Shown here piece after piece: positions 5,180-9,304 of a DNA stretch of 9,304 nucleotides. Position 1 is the first letter of the stretch. Every line of letters begins with the position of its first letter. Origin of the DNA: Alphaproteobacteria bacterium. GTDB taxonomy: Bacteria > Pseudomonadota > Alphaproteobacteria > Puniceispirillales > Puniceispirillaceae. Made by a program: the position numbers and the translations under genes. The DNA lies in contig WTHV01000135.1 of assembly GCA_011525265.1 (NCBI GenBank), forward strand, positions 1 through 9,304, given 5' to 3'. The notes beneath the pieces were generated by a model that worked only from the letters and a program-made list of their open reading frames with translations, searched no databases and had not been told where the DNA came from.

Positions 5180-6466
5180 ATGCTAGCAGATAAGGATCGT
5201 ATTTTTACTAATATCTATGGCTGGCATGATTCAGGTCTTACCGGTGCAAAGGCGCGTGGTGATTGGGATAAAACAGCCGATATATTAAAGCGTGGTCATG
5301 AAGATGTGATTGAAGAAGTCAAAGCATCTGGCCTGCGTGGCAGAGGTGGTGCGGGCTTTCCAACAGGTCTGAAATGGTCATTCATGCCAAAGGAAGTGGG
5401 CGCGCGTCCGCATTACCTTGTGGTAAATGCTGATGAGTCAGAGCCTGGCACATGTAAAGATAGAGATATTATCCGCCATGAGCCGCATAAATTGCTTGAG
5501 GGGTGTCTTGTTGCAGGTTTTGCGATGCGCGCCCATGCCGCTTATATTTATATTCGCGGTGAATTTGTGAATGAAGCACGCAAGCTTGAGGCAGCGATTG
5601 CTGAAGCTTATGATGCGGGCCTTATAGGTAAAAATGCCTCAGGCTCTGGGTGGGATTTTGATATTTATCTGCATCGTGGTGCAGGGGCTTATATTTGCGG
5701 CGAAGAGACAGCATTGCTTGAATCTCTTGAAGGCCGTAAAGGTCAGCCACGCTTGAAGCCACCTTTCCCAGCAGGTGTTGGTCTCTATGGCTGTCCAACG
5801 ACGATTAATAATGTGGAATCAATCGCGGTTGTGCCAACAATCATGCGCCGTGGCGGTGCTTGGTTTGCTGGCCTTGGCAAAGAAAATAACACAGGCACAA
5901 AACTGTTCTGTATTTCTGGTCATGTGAACAACCCTTGTAATGTCGAAGAAGAGATGGGCATCCCACTAAAGGAGCTTATCGAAAAGCACGCAGGCGGGGT
6001 GAGAGGTGGATGGGATAACCTTCTTGCGATTATCCCGGGCGGCTCTTCAACACCTATGATGCCTCGTGATGTTTGCGATACCATGACCATGGATTTTGAT
6101 GCCTTGCGTAATGCTGGCACAGGTCTTGGAACAGCTGGTATCATCGTGATGGATAAATCCACTGATATTGTGCGTGCGATTAGCCGCATTTCTTATTTTT
6201 ACAAGCATGAGTCATGCGGCCAATGTACGCCATGCCGAGAGGGCACAGGCTGGATGTACCGCATGATGGACAGGCTTGTAAGAGGTGAGGCAGAAGAGTA
6301 CGAAATTGACACACTCTATCAAGTCACAAAACAAGTCGAAGGTCACACAATTTGTGCGCTAGGTGATGCGGCCGCATGGCCAATTCAGGGTCTTATCAAA
6401 CATTTCCGTCCAGAGATTGAACGTCGTATCGCGATGCGCAAATCTGTGGTTGATGCGGCTCAATAA
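5180..6466 (+). CDS. nuoF: NADH-quinone oxidoreductase subunit F (51 kDa type, NADH/FMN and cluster N3)
   Basis: NuoF oxidises NADH, takes the electrons on FMN and passes them to [4Fe-4S] cluster N3. The 428 residues match the usual family length. The glycine-rich GLRGRGGAGFPTG (51-63) and NADESEPGTCKDRD (83-96) belong to the FMN/NADH-binding fold, and ICGEETALLESLEG (172-185) is a 51 kDa-subunit signature. N3 ligands are Cys346, Cys349 and Cys352 in ESCGQCTPCREGTGW, and Cys392 in HTICALGD. Every key residue is present. It begins one base after nuoE, using a ribosome site inside the end of nuoE, and is followed after 22 nt by nuoG. NAD-dependent formate dehydrogenase and hydrogenase subunits share this fold, but the operon context settles the assignment. 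Confidence 0.98.
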   Translation: MLADKDRIFTNIYGWHDSGLTGAKARGDWDKTADILKRGHEDVIEEVKASGLRGRGGAGFPTGLKWSFMPKEVGARPHYLVVNADESEPGTCKDRDIIRHEPHKLLEGCLVAGFAMRAHAAYIYIRGEFVNEARKLEAAIAEAYDAGLIGKNASGSGWDFDIYLHRGAGAYICGEETALLESLEGRKGQPRLKPPFPAGVGLYGCPTTINNVESIAVVPTIMRRGGAWFAGLGKENNTGTKLFCISGHVNNPCNVEEEMGIPLKELIEKHAGGVRGGWDNLLAIIPGGSSTPMMPRDVCDTMTMDFDALRNAGTGLGTAGIIVMDKSTDIVRAISRISYFYKHESCGQCTPCREGTGWMYRMMDRLVRGEAEEYEIDTLYQVTKQVEGHTICALGDAAAWPIQGLIKHFRPEIERRIAMRKSVVDAAQ

Positions 6467-6488
6467 GCGAAGCTGAAGGATTGAAAAA

Positions 6489-8549
6489 ATGCCAAAACTG
6501 ACTGTCAATGGTATTGAAGTAGAAGTCGAAAACGGGGCGAGTGTTTTACAGGCTTGTGAAGAAGCTGGCTTTGAAATCCCACGTTTTTGTTACCATGAAA
6601 GACTATCAATTGCGGGCAATTGCCGTATGTGTCTTGTTGATATGGAGCGTGCGCCAAAGCCGATTGCCTCATGCGCGATGCCTGCGGCTGATGGCATGGT
6701 GATTGATACCCAGTCTGAGCGTGTCAAAAAAGCCCGCGAAGGTGTGATGGAATTTTTGCTTGTCAATCACCCGCTTGATTGTCCGATTTGTGACCAAGGC
6801 GGTGAATGTGATTTGCAAGACCAAGCTATGGGCTATGGCGAAGACAGCTCACGCTATGTTGAAAATAAGCGTGCGGTTGATGAAAAGCATATGGGTCCTC
6901 TGATTAAGACCGTAATGACACGCTGTATTCATTGTACACGCTGTGTGCGTTTTGCCACTGAAGTTGCTGGTGTGCCTGAGCTTGGCGCAATTGGTCGTGG
7001 CGAGAATATGGAAATCACAACCTATCTAGAAAAGACATTGGCATCTGAGTTATCTGCCAATGTAATTGATTTATGCCCTGTTGGTGCGCTGACATCACGC
7101 CCTTATGCGTTTGTGGCACGCCCTTGGGAGCTCAATAAGGTTGAAAGCATTGATGTGATGGATGCGCAAGGCGCTAATATTCGTGTTGATGCCAGAGGCG
7201 GTCAAGTCATGCGCGTCATGCCGCGCTTGAATGAGCAGGTTAATGAAGAGTGGATTTCTGATAAGGCACGCTATGCGATTGATGGTCTGCGCCGTCAGCG
7301 TCTTGATACACCTTATATCCGTGATAAGTCTGGCCGTTTGCAAAAGGCAAGCTGGGATGATGCCCTTGCTGCTGTTGGTGCTGCCTTGAAAAAAGCCAAA
7401 GCCAAAGGCACAGCCGCCATTATCGGTGATCAGCTAGATGGTGAAGCAATTTTTGCTATGAAGAGCTTGATGGATAAGATCGGCTCACCTCATAGGGATT
7501 GCCGTCAAGATGGTGCGAAATTGAACCCGAAAGTGCGTGCGAGCTATTTATTTAACTCAACCATTGAAGGGGCAGATGAGGCTGATGCGATTTTGATCAT
7601 TGGCTCAAACCCGCGCATTGAGGCGCCGGTGATGAATGCGCGTATTCGTCGTAATCATCTGATGAATAAGGTCGCAATTGCCCATATCGGCAGCCAAGCT
7701 GACCTGACATATCCGGTAAAATATCTTGGTGATGATATTGCTGTTCTAGAAGAGATTGCAGCAGGCACACATGCTTTTGCTAAGACTTTGGCCAAAGCGA
7801 AAAAGCCGATGATTATTCTTGGAAATGGCGCACTTACACGCAAAGATGGCGCGGCTATCTTGGGGCGTGCAAAGACAATCGCCGATAATACAAAGATGGT
7901 TACAGCTGAGTGGAATGGCTTTAACGTCCTTCATACTGCTGCCTCCCGTGTGGCAGCGATGGATTTGGGCTTTGTTCCGGGTAAAGATGGCCTTGATACA
8001 CAAGGCATCTTGAAAGGGGCGAATGATGGCACAATTAAGCTTGTCTGGCTATTAGGGGCTGATGAAGTTGATATGTCAGCTTTGGAAAAAGCTTTTGTGA
8101 TTTATCAAGGTCATCATGGTGATAAGGGCGCTGGCGTGGCAGATATTATTCTGCCAGGTGCTGCCTATACTGAAAAAGATGGTACCTTCGTCAATTTTGA
8201 GGGCCGCGTTCAGCGTGGTGCTAGAGCCGCATTCCCGCCAGGTGAAGCAAAAGATGATTGGGCGATTATTCGTGCGGTATCTGCTGTCATCAACAAGACA
8301 TTACCTTTTGATAATGCGGCTGATTGTCATGCGGCGATGGTTGAGGCAGTGCCACATCTTGGCGCGCTTGATGAGATTGCACCAGCCAAATGGGCAAAAT
8401 TCGGTACAAGCACAAAATTACTTGCTGAGCCAGTTGGCGCAGGTCTTGATCAATTCTACATGACCTGTCCGATTAGCCGCGCGTCTGAAACAATGGCCGA
8501 TTGTTTGCGCGCTTCAAAAGCAGATGCCAATTTGATGGCTGCGGAGTAG
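6489..8549 (+). CDS. nuoG: NADH-quinone oxidoreductase subunit G (75 kDa type, clusters N1b, N4, N5)
   Basis: NuoG is the largest peripheral-arm subunit and carries the middle of the electron wire. The 686 residues start with a [2Fe-2S] ferredoxin domain for N1b (Cys34, Cys45, Cys48, Cys62). Next is the His-Cys3 site for N5 (His94, Cys98, Cys101, Cys107), in HPLDCPICDQGGECDLQ. Then come ligands of N4 (Cys146, Cys149, Cys152, Cys196). The rest (about 215-686) is a molybdopterin-oxidoreductase-like domain without evident cofactor residues. The extra cysteine motif for N7, found in the E. coli and Thermus proteins, is absent, so this is the mitochondrial-type form. ATG 6489 follows GAAGGA (6475-6480) with an 8-base spacer. 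The stop lies four bases before the nuoH ATG; no accessory ORF is inserted, unlike in some alphaproteobacteria. Confidence 0.98.
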   Translation: MPKLTVNGIEVEVENGASVLQACEEAGFEIPRFCYHERLSIAGNCRMCLVDMERAPKPIASCAMPAADGMVIDTQSERVKKAREGVMEFLLVNHPLDCPICDQGGECDLQDQAMGYGEDSSRYVENKRAVDEKHMGPLIKTVMTRCIHCTRCVRFATEVAGVPELGAIGRGENMEITTYLEKTLASELSANVIDLCPVGALTSRPYAFVARPWELNKVESIDVMDAQGANIRVDARGGQVMRVMPRLNEQVNEEWISDKARYAIDGLRRQRLDTPYIRDKSGRLQKASWDDALAAVGAALKKAKAKGTAAIIGDQLDGEAIFAMKSLMDKIGSPHRDCRQDGAKLNPKVRASYLFNSTIEGADEADAILIIGSNPRIEAPVMNARIRRNHLMNKVAIAHIGSQADLTYPVKYLGDDIAVLEEIAAGTHAFAKTLAKAKKPMIILGNGALTRKDGAAILGRAKTIADNTKMVTAEWNGFNVLHTAASRVAAMDLGFVPGKDGLDTQGILKGANDGTIKLVWLLGADEVDMSALEKAFVIYQGHHGDKGAGVADIILPGAAYTEKDGTFVNFEGRVQRGARAAFPPGEAKDDWAIIRAVSAVINKTLPFDNAADCHAAMVEAVPHLGALDEIAPAKWAKFGTSTKLLAEPVGAGLDQFYMTCPISRASETMADCLRASKADANLMAAE

Positions 8550-8553
8550 GAAG

Positions 8554-9304
8554 ATGCCAGAGTTTTTGACACAAGGTTGGTTGTTTGAATTAGCCATCAT
8601 CATTGGCAAGATTCTTTTGATTGTTGTCCCATTGCTGATTGCTGTGGCCTATCTGACATTGGCAGAACGCCGCGTTATTGGTTTTATGCAATTGCGTAAA
8701 GGCCCCAATGTCGTCGGGCCTTTTGGTATGTTTCAGCCATTTGCTGATGCGCTGAAATTGATGGCCAAAGAGACAATTTTGCCAGCAGGTGCTGATAAAA
8801 TTGTCTTTATGATTGCCCCGATTTTAACATTCGTTCTCGCGATTGTCGCATGGGCTGTTATCCCATTTGATGCCGGCCTTGTGCTTGCTGATATTAATGT
8901 TGGCATATTATACCTGTTCGCCATTTCATCATTGGGTGTCTACGGCGTTATCATGGCCGGTTGGGCGTCTAATTCAAAATACGCCTTCTTGGGCGCGCTT
9001 CGTTCAGCTGCGCAGATGGTCTCTTATGAAGTCTCAATGGGTTTGGTGATTATCACTGTTTTGCTATGTGTGGGCTCTTTAAACCTCTCACATATTATTG
9101 AGGCACAGCGTGATATGTGGTTTGCTATCCCACTTTTCCCCATGTTTATTGTGTTTTTCATCTCAACATTGGCTGAAACAAACCGTGCGCCATTTGATTT
9201 GCCTGAAGGGGAATCTGAACTGGTTGCTGGTTATTTTGTGGAATATTCTTCTATGAGCTTTGCGCTCTTCTTCTTAGGGGAATATGCCAATATGATTTTG
9301 ATGT
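8554..9304 (+). CDS. nuoH: NADH-quinone oxidoreductase subunit H, N-terminal part (3' end outside window)
   Basis: NuoH (ND1 homologue) is the membrane subunit that forms the entrance and floor of the quinone channel and links it to the proton path. The frame is open from ATG 8554 to the window edge, giving 250 residues of an expected 330 to 350. Hydrophobic segments lie at about 12-35, 84-103, 117-137, 160-178 and 190-206. The loop AERRVIGFMQLRKGPNVVG (37-55) is a complex I ND1 signature. AETNRAPFDLPEGESELV (207-224) followed by AGYFVEY is the second signature, with the conserved loop glutamates. The ribosome site GGAG (8543-8546) lies in the last codons of nuoG, seven bases upstream, which implies translational coupling. 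The remaining nuo genes (I to N) are expected beyond the edge; that is inference from the usual order. Confidence 0.97.
   Translation, partial: MPEFLTQGWLFELAIIIGKILLIVVPLLIAVAYLTLAERRVIGFMQLRKGPNVVGPFGMFQPFADALKLMAKETILPAGADKIVFMIAPILTFVLAIVAWAVIPFDAGLVLADINVGILYLFAISSLGVYGVIMAGWASNSKYAFLGALRSAAQMVSYEVSMGLVIITVLLCVGSLNLSHIIEAQRDMWFAIPLFPMFIVFFISTLAETNRAPFDLPEGESELVAGYFVEYSSMSFALFFLGEYANMILM

Overview
This window is a housekeeping segment of an alphaproteobacterial chromosome. It runs from the 3' end of the Lon protease gene, through the HU gene and two tRNA genes, into the operon for respiratory complex I (NADH:quinone oxidoreductase). The assignment to Alphaproteobacteria is an inference from three things. 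The Nuo proteins resemble the mitochondrial type: NuoC and NuoD are separate, NuoE has a C-terminal tail, and NuoG has no N7 cluster ligands. The order lon-hupB-tRNA-nuo is a familiar alphaproteobacterial arrangement. The tRNAs carry an encoded CCA and have alphaproteobacterial-looking bodies. Base composition looks moderate (mid to upper 40s % GC, judged by eye), which is low for the class and would suit a marine or free-living lineage. I cannot name a genus.

Layout, all on the + strand: lon 3' part (1-653); a 164-nt gap with phased A-tracts and a possible promoter; hupB (818-1093) with an AT-rich palindrome and an intrinsic terminator; tRNA-Val(UAC) (1181-1256) and its own strong terminator; a spacer with a good promoter candidate; tRNA-Asp(GUC) (1465-1541); a 180-nt leader; then nuoA, B, C, D, E, F, G and the first 250 codons of nuoH, which runs off the right edge. 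nuoC to nuoH are tightly packed (4-bp overlap, or 1-22 nt gaps), so translational coupling is likely. The one larger gap inside the operon, about 98 nt between nuoA and nuoB, holds two hairpins.

Functionally, NuoE, NuoF and NuoG form the NADH-oxidising peripheral arm (FMN and the N1a, N3, N1b, N5 and N4 clusters). NuoB, NuoC and NuoD form the connecting module that carries cluster N2 and the quinone site. NuoA and NuoH are membrane subunits at the foot of that site. All cluster-ligand cysteines expected in the complete subunits are present and no frame is broken. Lon (protein turnover) and HU (nucleoid architecture) are unrelated to respiration and are only neighbours here.

I found no undescribed system, mobile element, CRISPR array or foreign-looking gene. 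The observations worth a second look are all non-coding: phased A-tracts before hupB, a tRNA promoter element overlapping a terminator, a palindrome on a tRNA promoter, and hairpins in the nuoA leader and the nuoA-nuoB gap.
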